DNA of 64,000 bases from Epiperipatus broadwayi (GCA_028023455.1 JAQFVV010000050.1:2723626-2787625); one strand, 5' to 3'. Numbered from the stretch's first letter, positions 38,408-52,449 are shown. Numbers and translations are program-made. Notes: generated by a model from the sequence alone, not told the origin.

Positions 38408-40070
38408 CATTGCTAAAAAATATTTTCCTTTGCAGATTCAATCTTAATTTCTCCATGGAATAATGCAACGGAAAATAATAGTATAACAATATCTGAATAG
38501 CTTTATTATTGTTCATAAGAAGTTCTTTTACCAGATAGTCATCAATGGAATCTGATCTTAAAGCCAATAATCCAGAGTCTTTCACTCCATCATAGTGTTA
38601 AACTACCCTGGCCAATGAAATGCAGTCATTCATGATTGCAGATATCTTTATTATGTTCTTTTATTTGTCATGATTTTATATTTTTTAGTAATTTATTTTG
38701 TATTGTGTGTAAAAGTAAATTGATATATTTATTGGGTTTGATCTATTTGGCTATCTACACTGCAATATCTTTTTGTTTCTTTAAAACACAGCTTTGATGT
38801 CATGAGTAAATACTGGGATGATTAATTGACAAATTGAAGATTCTTTGGTTTGGAAAAGAGATTTATCGTAATACTGTGTGATTTATAAATTTAAAGTGGA
38901 ATCTAAATTTTTTTTTTCATTGACTTGCCTTTTTTGACTAACACTTAGTATTATTTGTATTTTCAATTTCTTCTTTGGTTTTGAGAAAATAGGAAAGGGT
39001 GGAGAGTGGCAAAAAGAGGGGCAAAATATGATTAATTCTAAGTTTTGAAGGTGTCTATGGATTTCTTATCTTCATAATACCACCTAATATTGACTTATAA
39101 AATTAACTGATGTATAATTTCAAACAATCTCTTTTAGTAGTTGACAGACTTGTTCTAAAATTTTTATTCTTTATCTTTAAAATTTTTCAATTTCATTCTT
39201 ATTTGCATTTTAAAAAGTAAGGAGAGGGATGAGAGAGATGGTGAATTGCAAAATGGTTATTAACTTTGATGAAAACAATAATCATCAGTTACCTTCAATA
39301 CAAAATACAAACAAAGCAGCACTCTAAATAAAAATGAACTATCTTATTTTTAAACACTAATAACAAATTAACAACAACAACAATAACAAAAAAGCTTAAA
39401 GAAATGATACATCTTCGTTTTTGATTTGAATTCCCACTACCCATATGATAGTTTATTTTTTGACTTCACAAAAATCCAAAAATAAAAAGTACCAATGATT
39501 TTAGTTTGATCTGCGTAATTTATTGCCAGTGTACATGGACTATGTAAAATCACTCTAAATTCCCTTTATTTTTCACCATCATAGATGACTTAAAGTTTCT
39601 AAATGAAGAATCCAATTTTTTTTTTTTCACTTTTTTATCATTGAAAAAAAAAAAATCAATTGAACACCTCCAAATCTAATGTTTCCAGTTGCTTTTTAAA
39701 TAAACCATTTCAGATATGTCCAATAAAAAATACAAAGTTAATTTTTAAATTAATTTCTTACAAGTCAAAGAAAAAAAGTATTTCTTGTAATGTGTGCTGG
39801 AAAAATGTTGTTTCCTTTTTATTTTTTAGTTTCCTATTGTATTTTTTTGAAGTCTTTATAAATAGATTTTAGGGATGTAAAATACATCAAATCTTACAAT
39901 TATTGATTAATTATTCCATAAATGAAGTGTTTTAAAGAAATAATTAAAGAAAAAGTGGAATATAGATAGCTGAGTATATCGGTACCATTTATTAATATAT
40001 AATCGTTTGATTTGAGATTATAAAAAAATTTATTTGGTAATAAATATTTTCCAATCGCTAGTTGTAATTT
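38408..40070. other. Unannotated AT-rich DNA
   Basis: No gene seen. The 5' part (38,408-38,585) is open on the minus strand only because it is joined to the microsatellite and LINE. Confidence 0.4.
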
Positions 40071-40480
40071 AAAACTTTTTTATCATCGTCAACATCATCA
40101 TTTTATAAATCCACTGCAGGATTGGAGGCCTCTTCAATTTTATTTCACTTTTGCTAATCCATAGCTTCTTTTATTCACATCACAACAGCAAATTTACTCA
40201 TATCATTCATCCATTTCACAAATGATCTTTTTCTAGGTTTTGCGAAAATTCTGCAGATTTAATTTAAAACATCAACCATCTATGTAATGTCATCTCTTTT
40301 AAGCAATATGTCCACATCTAATCAATTTCAGTCTCTTGACTCTGTTTATGATGGCATTGATGACTGTTTTTTTCTCACACATATACTTTGTTTTCCATCT
40401 CCTTTTGTTACTTTTAATATACATCTGTCTATATTTCAATGAAAATTCTAAAGTCTCCCTAGTGATCTCCTACTAAATAT
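40071..40480 (-). pseudogene. C-terminal fragment of an RTE-like LINE
   Basis: On the minus strand, decayed words RVKRLKLIRCGHIA (about 40,310-40,350), a KPRKRSFVKWMNDM-type segment (about 40,200-40,245) and KEASNP-like residues follow each other in the order seen at the end of many RTE-type ORF2 proteins (GH.R... RPRKRW..D). A GATGATG-type simple tail ends it near 40,085. Several stops and frameshifts are present. The assignment rests on these weak motifs. Confidence 0.5.
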
Positions 40481-40737
40481 TTGAATCCCAGATCTGTAAG
40501 TAATAAATATTGAAATATATTTAAAATATATTTTTTTTCCGAATATAGGCGTTTTTCTTTTTGATACTAAATTGTTTATACCAAAAACACTTCATCCAAA
40601 ATTAATCCCATGATTAAATTTATCCATTATGTTTTCAACTGTATTAATAATTTATTGTGATATTTCTTATTAAATATGTGCAAATAAATATTCATATTTT
40701 CTGATACATAGTACCTGTTTTTATTTAACGTTTTAAT

Positions 40738-41608
<871 letters not shown>

Positions 41609-41997
41609 AAATTGTATTTTTATATTGGACTATTTCTATCACTATTTTTATCAGAAATCAGGAGGAACCTCATAGATAAGTATATGAAATTTCTATAGAC
41701 TATTGCCTTTAGAAAAGATGGCTCAGTTAGTTAGAGTGTTAACTTAAAATTCAATACTCAAGAATCTAAGGGTCCAGTTTTGAATTCCATGCTAATACTG
41801 TCACTGGTCAGGCTAGCAACACCTGAAGAAGAGGAGAGAATAATTCCACTCGAAAAATTGTGCATATATTAACCTGTCTGATGTACTGTTACTAACAGTT
41901 GAATATATTTAGAATATTTAAATAAAGTTAAATTTTTCTAAAGACATTCAATACACTTATTAGATGATGGAAATAGTCCAATATAAAAATACAACTA
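41609..41997 (+). mobile_element. tRNA-derived SINE with inverted ends, copy 1
   Basis: It has an A box GGCTCAGTTAGTTAGAG (41,720-41,736), a weak B box (CCAGTTTTGAATTCC, about 41,774-41,788), and a body shared with 52,450-52,985 and 59,640-59,830 (CTGTCACTGGTCAGG, AACACCTGAAGAAG, AAATTTTTCTAAAGACATTC). The ends TTGTATTTTTATATTGGACT (about 41,610) and its inverse (about 41,995) form 29-bp inverted termini. No protein coded. Confidence 0.75.
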
Positions 41998-42617
41998 AAA
42001 CACCATCATCACAAACCTTCAGGAAAACAAGAAAGTTTAAATGTTTGAGATTTTAATGAATCAACAAAGTTTGAATGTTTGAGATTTTAATGAATCAATA
42101 AAGCAATAAGAACGGAGATAAAAGACTAAGGTAACAAATATACCACATGACTTGAAGAAATCTGACAAACAAAATCAAAGCTTAGAATTGTTATTCAGTA
42201 ATCTGAATTCTCAGGATTTATATAATTCTAAGTTTCAATACTTTTATAATATATATCTGGATTAGTAATAGGGATTTTACTATTATCCAAATATAGAAAC
42301 TGAGAAGACTTATATTATATAAAAGAATTACTAAAGAATATCTAACTACTTTACTGGTAATAATAAAGATAAACTCTAAATTTTATAATAAATCAATAAA
42401 TCAATAACAATAAGATAAATATAATAAATATATTAATCATTAAATATCTTGAAATATTTTAATCATGATTGTAACAATACCAGTAGGACAATTATAATAT
42501 CATCTATGTGTAATTTAGATTTGACCACAATGAAAAGTATCATTAAGTTCAGAGAATGATGGCATCTTACAATTTACTGAAATTTTATTCTTTAAAATTA
42601 AATATTTTACTATATCA

Positions 42618-43592
42618 CTTTAATAACATGAAAGGCTAAAATCTTCGGCAGATGCATTTTAAAAATGCTTATGTGACAGCCAATCATATGTAACAATGGC
42701 TGCATATGGAACTCTTAATTCTAAAACACAAACCAGAACTAGCAGAAAAAGATGGGACCCACCTCTTTCTATGCTTAAATTTTTATATAAATAAGCCAGA
42801 CTCAAGCATCGAAAGATTTTGCATTGTTTATTTATACTACATAAATAAAGCGTGATAAACAGAGCACAAAAACATTAATTATAAACAACAATTAGCCAAG
42901 CGCTTTCAGTACTGTATACCGGAATCATGGTGACATACTGGAACTGAATGGTTAATATTCCAGTGCATGCTGAGTGGAACACTAGTGTTACGCTGATTAA
43001 TAACGTTTTTAGACTTTGCAATAAACCAAGCCTCTTTCAACTTTCTTTTCCAATCATTTGACTCATTGCACACAGTAGTAATATTTTAAGGATAAAACTC
43101 ATGACCACAATTACTTTCATGATTTGAAAAAACAGAATCATCACTTTTAGATTTTTTGTATTGATAAATATGCTGTTGCAATCACGTTAAAACATTCGCC
43201 TTCGTTTCCCCGAAATAAATACAGTACTGAAAGCGCTTGGCTAATTGTTGTTTATAATTAATGTTTTTGTGCTCTGTTTATCACCCTTTATTCATGTAGA
43301 ATGATTTTCATTATCTGACAGAGTTTTTATATTATTTATTTGTTTATTTATACATAATGTTTAGTGAATTTGTAAGCTTCACACTTTTGGTTCAAGATGC
43401 TTGAGTCTGGCTTATTTATATATAAATTTAAGCATAGAAGAAGGTGAGTCCCATCTTTTTATGATAGTTCTGGCTTGGGTTTTAGAATTAAAAGTTCCAT
43501 GTGCAGTCATTGTTACATCTGATTGGCTGTCACAAAGCAGTTTTAAGGCACATCTGCCGAAGGTTTTAACCTTTCACGTTATTACTATGTCA
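42618..43592 (-). mobile_element. Penelope-like element, 5'-truncated, with inverted terminal repeats
   Basis: Two arms of about 300-360 bp in inverted orientation (about 42,618-42,910 and 43,225-43,592) enclose about 310 bp that, on the minus strand, encodes the end of a GIY-YIG endonuclease. Arm words that match inversely include CTTCGGCAGATG/CATCTGCCGAAG, GACAGCCAATC/GATTGGCTGTC, AGCCAGACTCAAGCAT/ATGCTTGAGTCTGGCT and CAGTACTGAAAGCGCTTGGC. Penelope elements are known for terminal repeats that may be inverted and for 5' truncation, so the arms are read as its terminal repeats. No reverse transcriptase part remains. Confidence 0.8.
42906..43220 (-). pseudogene. GIY-YIG endonuclease C-terminus of a Penelope-like element
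   Basis: On the minus strand the frame reads YFGETKANVLT, a stop, LQQHIYQYKKSKSDD, then SNHESNCGHEF, a second stop, then NDWKRKLKEAWFIAKSK and a conserved tail to a TGA at 42,906-42,908. YFGETK...H...H...H.F...W..KLKEAWFI is the usual Penelope-type endonuclease pattern (YIGET, then the conserved histidines and the glutamate of the EAW motif). The upstream GIY half is cut away at the inverted arm junction. Two in-frame stops make it inactive. Confidence 0.8.
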
Positions 43593-46384
43593 ACTGCTTG
43601 CACTTAATAAATGTAATATATTTATATCACTTTAAATAGTGTCTCTGTATAACAACAATATTTTATTCAATCAATATTATTATTTTGTATACTCTCTGCG
43701 GTAAGAGTTTAATAAAACTGATTGATGATATTCTAAACCTATAATAAAATGATAATACTGAGTGATGACGATGGTGATAGCAATAATAATAATAATAATG
43801 TGTGGATAGTGTTAAGCAATAGGGTTAGTGACAAACATAATACTTTTCCTAAAAGAAATTTTATTCACAATATTTTACACATTTCAAAAACAATAAAATA
43901 TATCCTTTTTAATTTTTATTGTAGAAAAATAAAATATATATTTTATCAAATTTTAAAAGTAATTATACTGCACATCGACCGTTTATTGGTGAAGTTAGAA
44001 ATATCAGGCTTAGCGCTTTCGAGGTTTTTTAATATCATATTCATAGCAGAAGAGTTAGAAAAGGAAAATATATAAAACAAGATTTAGTTAGCATAACTAA
44101 ATATTAATAAGAGACAGATCTTTTTGAATCTAATTAATAATTATAATATATTGTCATCTTTTATTGAATTATTACTTATACCCATTCGTTAAATTAAATT
44201 GTATAGCTTATTTACACATATAGTATATTTTATTTACATACATAGGTTTAAGAAACTTATTTATTAAAATTGAATGGGATAATCCTAAATCTACCTGTCT
44301 AACGAATAGCAAGCTAGCAATATTCACTACTAGGCAATGTACTATCATGAATATTTCCTAAAGCATTTAATAGTGATGTTTACTGTAATATGTTAAGATT
44401 ATATGGCTTTCCTATTTTTATTTATCCAAGATGCTGGACTGTTAATATCATTCCAAGAAATCAATATTACTATAGCTCTACACTTAAATCATTAATACCA
44501 TATTATAAAACTTTCTCTAATATTAGTGAAAATGTCAGTATCTTAACACTTAACTATAAATATCAATAACAAATATAGCATTATATTTGAGATCACTTCA
44601 AATAGATAAGGCGCTAGTACAATAATCTAATACTATAAACTAATATTTAACAGGATATTATTTACTACCATCATTTGCCTAATGTTAACACAATTCACAT
44701 ATCTAATCACTATCTTTTCAAGGATAGTTTATTGCTACCAATATAAAATCATTAGGACTTAAGAGTATGAAATCTAGTGAAATATACTATATATCCAAGG
44801 GTATAATGGGGTTGATCTATGGCAAATAAGTGAGTAAACAATCTAGACCATGGACATTTCATGATTACAAATGGTCTGAAATCCCAGTGCCACTATTTGG
44901 GAATATCTGTAGGGGTATGAGGAAAAAGTGCAATTAATTTTTTGTTTAAAAAAATATACAAAATCCATTGTAATAGCATAGTCTTATTTCACTTAAAATT
45001 CTATGGGTATTATACAGGATTCACCCATGATGGCAATTTACACTTTCACACAGGGTAAGTGAAAAGGTATGCCTTACATGAGATGACATGGATATAATGA
45101 TCAATAACAAATATAATACCTCATATTATTATAATCATCTAACATGGCAAGAACCAAATCTCATACTAATTAACATCTACCATATAAATGTGAATATCAA
45201 ACAAATGGAATACATCATTAATTAAGACACTAAAATTAAAATTGCAATTATCAATTTGGAAGCAATCCACAACTATAATAATAATTGGCGGTAATTAATT
45301 AATATTACAATATAAAACATAATATTAAATGTGCCTAAATTGATTAAAATTAGATGTTACCTTCTATTATCATTCAGCAATTGCAGTTTTACCAAAAAAA
45401 TTATTAAAATAAAAACATAATGAAGTTTAACAATTTATTATGAGCGATTTTTAACTTTTCTTTTGATCACTTTTAATTATAAACGGGATCTAAACCTAAC
45501 ATTACTGAGTATCTCTCTTGTTTCATGAACAAGCTTATATTCAACTCTAATGGTTTTGGAACTTTTATTTTATGAACAAACTGGTTGCTGGGCCTATAAC
45601 ACTGAACATACATAAAATTTATAACACAATACACATTAAAATAATAATAAAAATTTTATTAGGTAAAGTTTTCTTCATGTTTCTTCTGTAAGAAAAGAAA
45701 GACTCAAATGCAACAATTTAAAAAGCTGCAGAATTTTCTAAAGCTCTTATAATATTCTTTACTATCCAACAATGTTAGAATTACTCTGTTCTTCTCCATA
45801 AATATTGCAATTACCATTTTCTTTCTTGCATACATTAAGTAGATTATAGAAAATATGAACTTCTGCTCCCAATCTTCTAATACACAATTAACGTAAAACT
45901 GACCGTAATATTGTTATAACTTTTATTGTTTTCACAGATATTTGTAAATACACATTTCAATACATATTTATTAGGATCATACATCCTGGGTACTTCCAGT
46001 AAATATTTATTAATCCAATTAATAATCATAAGGAATTGCAGATCATTAAATAATTGCAGTCTCTTCTTTTAAAAACTTTTAATATTTCAGAATAGAAGAA
46101 AATATAATGCTAAAAATGAACTTTGATTCTAGTTATTATTACAGCATATAATTATTTAATTCTATGGCATGATTGAACTATCCAGAAAATATTCTATTAT
46201 ACATTTAACATTTACAATATTATTAGCATGATAAATTATACAATAAAAATTAAGTTGAAATCTAAAGTAATACTGGCAAAATACTATTATTTTCTTTAAT
46301 GAACATGACAATTCCACTTATGCCAGACAAAGTTTTATAAAACAATCACATTCTGTTTTATCTCAATATAAGTTTAAGGTAAAG
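43593..46384. other. Unannotated AT-rich DNA with one MITE fragment
   Basis: No gene seen. The only recognisable piece is 44,008-44,049, which matches part of the 55.9 kb palindrome. Confidence 0.4.
44008..44049. repeat. Fragment of the 55.9 kb palindromic element
   Basis: TTAGCGCTTTCGAGG followed by ATCATATTCATAGC matches the central region of 55,856-56,062 (GCGCTTTCGAGGCC and CTCATATTCATAGC), with a T/A-rich replacement between them. Confidence 0.6.
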
Positions 46385-46393
46385 ACAAGGGTA

Positions 46394-46454
46394 AATGATC
46401 TTCAACATATGTATTTCGTGCTGAACCAGCACTCATCAGCTGGTCCAGATCATT
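46394..46454 (-). ncRNA. Hammerhead ribozyme copy B, cleavage base altered
   Basis: The core CTGATGA (46,433-46,439 inverse) and GAAA (46,414-46,417 inverse) are intact, and stem II pairs GTGCTG with CAGCAC perfectly. The base at position 17 is G, where a non-G is required for cleavage, and stem I near the core is weakened (ACCAG against TTGAA). Probably inactive. Confidence 0.75.
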
Positions 46455-46869
46455 ATCTCCCACTCACATATACAATCACTGCCAGTTTATATTAAGATAG
46501 CAAATCTTCAAACTTTAATGGACAAGCTTCAATCTACTCCAACCTCCAGCTTTTCAGCCACCTATATCATTGAAAATCTGATGATGGAACACTCAAAGCC
46601 CTTGTTTATGCCAATATTATTGTCATACAAATGCTTTTAAATGGAGATATTAAGGTCCTATATTCGAAGAGTCAGAGTGATTTAAAGTCAACATGGGTAT
46701 GACAATATTGTCTCAGCAAGGGCTTTGAGTGTTCTCCATCATCGGATTTTTAATGTTATAGATAACTGAATAGTTGGACATTGGGGAAGATTAAAGCTTG
46801 TCCATTAAAGTTGCAAGATTTGCTATCTTAATATAAAGTGAGCACTTATTGTACATATGTGTGGGAGAT

Positions 46870-46930
46870 GGTGATCTGGACCAATTGATGAGTGCTGTTT
46901 CAGCAGGAAATATGCATATTGGATATCATT
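46870..46930 (+). ncRNA. Hammerhead ribozyme copy C, core mutated
   Basis: The first core base is T instead of C (TTGATGA at 46,885-46,891), which should abolish catalysis. GAAA is at 46,907-46,910. Stem II keeps GTGCTG/CAGCAG with one mismatch next to the core. Confidence 0.75.
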
Positions 46931-47439
46931 TATCTTTTTCACATGTATGTTGTCATGTATATCTGTTGTATAAGATGGAGTCCATAACTGTAGGGAGCTT
47001 GAAAGTCTGAGTTCAAGTCCCTTCTAAATATACATAAGTATATATTTACTTTTAGCAGTAAATTACACATTTACACAAACATACATATATATTGTTCACA
47101 TGGAGGCTTAAAAAACAAACCTTATATAATGACAAAAATTACTTAATTCTTCATTTCACACAATATATAAATTGATTTATTCTAATTTTGAGCAATCAGT
47201 GAATACCAGATTCTTTGCTGCATTAAATTTTTTTATCCTCCAACCAGTTTCTGTCTTTTGTCTTTATTAAAGAAACTTGGGATTCAAAGCCAAAAATAAT
47301 GCAGTGATATATCTTGCAGACATTTTAACACCATTCAAGATAAACACCTGAAATTCATGTCAGCCTAAGGATATGAACCCAAATCAGCCAGAATCTACTT
47401 ATTTTGATACCTTCAGTCCTTTAATAGTGCTGAGTGCAT

Positions 47440-48200
47440 TATTTTTTGGATGATAATATTATTATTAAACTATCAAAACATCACACAATCATCATTTAAT
47501 ATGCTTATGCATGCTATTAGAGTGCCAAACTCTCATACAATAGTACCACCAAGTGCAAGCCTTTGCAATCAATAGTTTCGGGAACGTCTGTGCATAGAAT
47601 TGCTATCTAGTATACCTACCTATCCAACTTTCCTAGGCCAGTTTCTAACTTATAGCTTTCATCAGTGTGGAGCCCTGGATTTGACATGACTTTACCTTCT
47701 TAAGATCTAATGCAACTCTCCAGCAGCCACCTTTACCTATTTGGTTATCACATGATGTTTTGCTGGTTTTATACCTATTCTGCCCATTGAATAATAGTGG
47801 CATGGTATTTGAAAAACCCAAAACACCAAAAAGTGTGGAAACTGAACTGAGTTCAGATCTATATGACTATACAAGTGAATAAGATAAATAAAAGATGGCT
47901 GCTTGCAATCCTTCAACAGCCATCTTGTTTTATCTTTTTATCTATAAAGCTAGGAGCCCAAGATGAAAACACCATAATGTTTTTAATCGCAATTCAGCTT
48001 TCACACTTTTTGGTGTTTTGGTTTTTCAAAAACCATACTCACCATTATGCAATGGGAAGAATAGGTATAAAACCAGAAAAATATCATGTGATCACCAAAT
48101 AAGGGTTGCATTAGATCCTAAGATCTAGGTGCAGTGCTCTCAAATCCAAGGTTTTTCACTGATAAAAGCCACAAGCTAGAAACTATTCTGGAAATGTTAA
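47440..48200. repeat. Inverted dimer of the 454-bp satellite-family element (diverged)
   Basis: The left arm (about 47,630-47,908) and right arm (about 47,910-48,195) are inverse copies (CACCAAAAAGTGTG, AGATGGCTG/CAGCCATCT at the axis, GATCTAATGCAA). Left of 47,630 the unit continues singly (CATACAATAGTACCACCAAG). Diverged from the tandem array at 56.5 kb but clearly the same family. Confidence 0.75.
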
Positions 48201-48219
48201 ATGCATGGATGCCAAAGGA

Positions 48220-49090
48220 GGCATTCAAGAAGAAATGGGATGACCAAGTTTTTATATGAGAGATGCAAAAAGCATACTGAAAATATTCAGTAGATTGTAG
48301 TTTATGTATATAAGAGAATAGCCAAAATAGTATTTAATTGGGTTACATGTAAGATGGGTGAGAAAGGTGGTATGGTATGCAGAAGATTTAGATAAGGAAT
48401 TTATATCAGAATACTTATACAAAAGGTGGAATGATTGTGTTAGGAGAATTGTTGAGTGTAATAGTTGCAAGAAATGGTATAGAAGAAAACATGCATTAAT
48501 AAAAAAATAGTGAGTTGTAGAGATATAGAATCAGTATGGAGAGTAAAAAGAGTTTAAATATATATAGATATAAACAGAATATTATGTGTGAGTTAATTTA
48601 TGAAAATATCAAGGAAAGTAGTTTACTGTTTAAGGCTTGAACAAGATCTTTAGAGACAAGGGAATATAGATATAAATGGGAAAATGTGGGTGATTTAGTC
48701 TGCAAGTTGTGTAAGGAAAACATAGAAAATATTAGACATTTGTTAATTGAATGTAAATGCTTGCAAGTAGATAGGGCACAGATAATGAAGTTGTGGATAA
48801 ATAAATATAAACAAAGGGATTATATAAAAGGTGGGTTCTTGGTTTTTATGCTGGGTTTGGAAAATGATAAGAGGGTTTAGATATAAACGCCATGGGGTTG
48901 ACAAAGATTATGTTGTAGAAATGGGATGGAGCAGGATAGAGTAAAATATGGGAAAAGAGTAGGGCCAGGAATGGAAAAGGAAGATAAAATGGCTAACATG
49001 TTTTTCTGGGCATGGTAGCTGACAGATCCCTGACTCCAATAAAGCAGAAGTCACAGGGCAGCTGATCATCATCATCTCATCATTATGTTA
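48220..49090 (+). pseudogene. RTE-like LINE, C-terminal end with zinc knuckle and 3' tail
   Basis: The plus strand reads, with stops, KEFISEYLYKRWNDCVRRIV (about 48,396-48,455), LFKARTRSLETREYRYKWEN (about 48,630-48,690), then the open 64 codons at 48,686-48,880 containing a knuckle CKLCKENIENIRHLLIEC (C-x2-C-x7-H-x4-C style). Such a knuckle and the LFKARTRSLETREYRYKW sequence are typical of the end of LINE ORF2. A 3' untranslated part with AATAAAG and a CATCATCATCTCATCAT tail follows (about 49,040-49,085). Same family as 1-320. Confidence 0.75.
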
Positions 49091-51442
49091 TGTGATGAGT
49101 ATATTTATCAATGATATTCCATAACTTAAACAGTGAATAAAAGTATTCAATTTTTATTGAAAGTGCCATTTGTTTTTGTATTAGTAGTCTTAATGTTTGT
49201 AATGATTTTCATTCTTTTGTAATTATGAACATAAAATAAATATATTGTAGATAATATAATGGCCCATTTTATACGTTTTTTAATGCAGTTTATTGACTAT
49301 TAAATATTTTAGCAATTGTATAATGGATATATAATTATGTACATATATATGGAAATAATAAATAACCTAGATTATATGTAAGTGAACAGGAAGTAACTAA
49401 AACTTCCAATGAGCCTCTAAATATTTAAATAATGATTTGTATCATTTATTTTATAAATAGATATAATCAATAGATTGAATTTACTTTCTATTTTAAAATT
49501 ATAATTATAAATTTATTTAAACGCACATTGAACATTGATTGCGTAATTAATATTTACTAAGGCTGTAAACCTCTGGAATATGCACGTGAAAATGCGAAGG
49601 TAGGGTCCTCTACAGGTCTTAACCACAAGCTTACAGTTTGGAAGAAAAGAGGGGATATAAATAAACTAATCTATGAAGCACTTACAATATGAAAGTTGCA
49701 GAAGCTATACACCTAAAAAAATATTAATCATTCAGTTAAGGCTGAGCCCCTTTTGAGGTTCCATGCCTCATAATCATAGCCATATTGAAAACTGTGATAT
49801 TGTTTGTATTAGACTTACTATATGAAAATTAGATGCAAATAAGTTAGGTTGTCCATTTTTTTAGAAATATCGAAGCAGGTATATATATACGAACAAATTC
49901 TCGTCTGTATTTTGGAGATTTTAAAAGTGTTTTTTTTTTTATTGTTATGCAATGTATTAAGCATAAATGATTTAAAAATAAATAATGTGCAGTAATATTG
50001 TATGTATATATATATATATCCCTGACAAGTAATAACTTTCATTTTACTGACTACAATTATGGAAAATTATTGGATAATTTTTAAACAACTGGGATAATAT
50101 TAAGCTTTTAACCTTCCATTTATTGTTGTTGCAATGAACTGAAGTTTCATTTTCTGTTTCATTTTTTAATGAATAAAAACTTATTTTTCATTATATATTT
50201 ATGTTTATGAAAAATTTTATTTAAAAAATAAGTTTAAAAATTAAAATTAATCTTACAAATGTTATATATAGCTCACAAATAAGCTATTAAGGCTTTGGTG
50301 ATTTTATATTGCTAAAACAATTAATAATGGTGTTTCTGAACTTGGTTCAGTCCCATGAGACTATTTAAGTTAGATAGTTGGATTGGAAGACATGTCAATG
50401 TCTGAAATTTTCAGGTTTCCTACTTAATACTTATTCATTAGATAAAGTGCTGGGCTTGTCCTGGTATATTTAATTTAATGCTTGAATATCCTAGCACCTC
50501 ACTGAAGAAGCCAGTAGCAGAAACTGTTCTGGGGTTGGGGATATTCTGCAAAGCTTGTTAAGAGCTTATTTGTGGGCTCTATATATAACATTTGCAATAC
50601 AAGCTTGTTAAATTAGGTCATGTGACATATGATTTGATTTCTTTGTAATTAATCTTACAAATAATATATCTTTAAAAAGAATAATAACAATAACAATAAA
50701 CTAAAATTAATAATTAAACAATAAAAAATCATTTGCAACCTTCAGGTTAAAAAAATATTTTTTTAACAAAAAATAAAAACTCTACCAGGAAAAGAAATTT
50801 TGATAAAAAGTATGTTCAATCAATAAAATTAATTTTTGGAAAAAATTATATTTATAATTACAACAAAATTAATAGCTCTTGAAAATGATGGCTATTATTT
50901 AAAACTGTTTTTTTATTTAAAAATACTCTATGCTGTTTGCACCAATAAATTTTCAGTTGATTAATTTTCTGATAATAAAAACAAGTTATTTTTAAATAAG
51001 AAATTAATATATACATAATGTATTTACTGATAAAAAAAGTATTCAGTTTTACAAAAATAAAAATAAATTAGTAAATTATATGTAAAAGTGTAAGTTTTTA
51101 ATTTCTCAAAATTCTTATATCACTTTCTCAAATGTGAGCATTGCACAAATGTACTGAATAATGGGAACAGTTGATATTGCTGAACAGAAATAAGTTGACA
51201 ACTTTCTATATTAATTAGGACTAATATGAATAAAAACACATTTTGGTTCTAGTTTTTGCTGTCAAATGAATGAAAAATTATAGCTTAAAGTGAACGCCCT
51301 GAAACCAATTGTAGTGTCAAGAATGCATCAGTGCTGGTAGAAACAATTATGCATGAGAATTGTGCAAAAAAAAATTGAAAATATTACTATAATCAGGATT
51401 ACATCAAAAATTTCTAATTTGCGAAGTGCAGATAGATGAAAA
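49091..51442. other. Unannotated AT-rich DNA
   Basis: No gene seen. A small hammerhead-like motif (CTGAAGA at about 50,502 with GAAAC about 12 bases later) is noted in the findings but is not supported as an RNA gene. Confidence 0.4.
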
Positions 51443-51650
51443 TTGAAATAAATTGAGATACTTGCTCAATCTCACTATGCTCATTACAACACATATCCGA
51501 TATCCAATAAGCTGCCCTTTTCTCATAAAATCTTTGTTGTGTGCTTAGGTTTGATTCTTGCTTGAGCAGCTATCATGTCATCTGATTGGCTGTCGGATAT
51601 GTGTTGTAACGAGCGTAGTGAGATTTAGCAAGTATCTCAATTTATTTCAA
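51443..51650. mobile_element. Foldback MITE, 66-bp arms
   Basis: 51,443-51,508 and 51,585-51,650 are inverse copies with few mismatches (TTGAAATAAATTGAGATACT, CAACACATATCCGA). A 76-bp loop separates them. The word GATTGGCTGTC near 51,584 also occurs in the Penelope arm at about 43,520. Confidence 0.8.
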
Positions 51651-52449
51651 AAATTTCTGTAAAAATGAATCACGTAAGAAAATAAAAGTATTTAAATGCA
51701 TGTAGTTTAATAGAGAGTAGGCAAATACAGGAATGAATAAATTAATAATACAATATATAAATTATATATGACTAATTTCATTCTCTTACTTATTAAACAA
51801 TGATTATCATCATACAGAAACAATACCGAATCACCGATTCAAAAAAATAAATCATTTGCTCAAATCATGAAAGTGAATAGAATGATGGAAACTGAATCAT
51901 TAAACAGCATCTACTCACCAATCTCTGGTATTTACAAAATACATCTAAGAATTTTTATCTCAAAGATATAAAAAAAACTTAATCAACAGCTTAAGAATTA
52001 GCTTATACTTTCCCAGTAATTTGCAATATATGCAGAACTATTCTGGAGAAATCCTTGCTCCGCGTTTGAATTTGTTATATTTTTTGCATTTGCATAAACA
52101 TAATTTAATAAAACAGAAGTTAAGAAATAAAAAGACCTACTAATCCCATTGCATGAAGCCGGTTTTGGTTTCTTTATTGAAAGACATGAAGATATGACTA
52201 TGATTTGTTAAAAACCTTTAAGTGTAGCATGTTTATGAACATGAATTCTCCTTGCATGGTTAAATGCAGTGATATGATTACCGGCTCTAGAGCTTACAGT
52301 CAGTTGATCATAACCCAACTTTTTCACATGTAGCACTCCAACTTCTTATGTATTCCTAAGTAATCAATCATCCAAGTATTTATTATAAACCCAAATTTTA
52401 ATGCTTAAAATGTTTAGTGTTTCTTCTGAAGAATTGTGATGACGGTGTT
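51651..52449. other. Unannotated AT-rich DNA
   Basis: No gene or confident repeat seen. Confidence 0.4.

Larger units (their letters stand above)
46385..47025. mobile_element. Hammerhead SINE-like elements B (minus) and C (plus), inverted dimer
   Basis: The left half (about 46,385-46,615) is the inverse of the right half (about 46,690-46,935) through the ribozyme, the AATATAAAGTGAGCACT-type block, the TGTCCATTAAAGTT block and the ATCATCGGATTTT leader. The right half also retains the tRNA-like end with the B box GAGTTCAAGTCCC (about 47,010-47,022). The leaders face each other in the centre, around about 75 bp of spacer. Confidence 0.8.
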
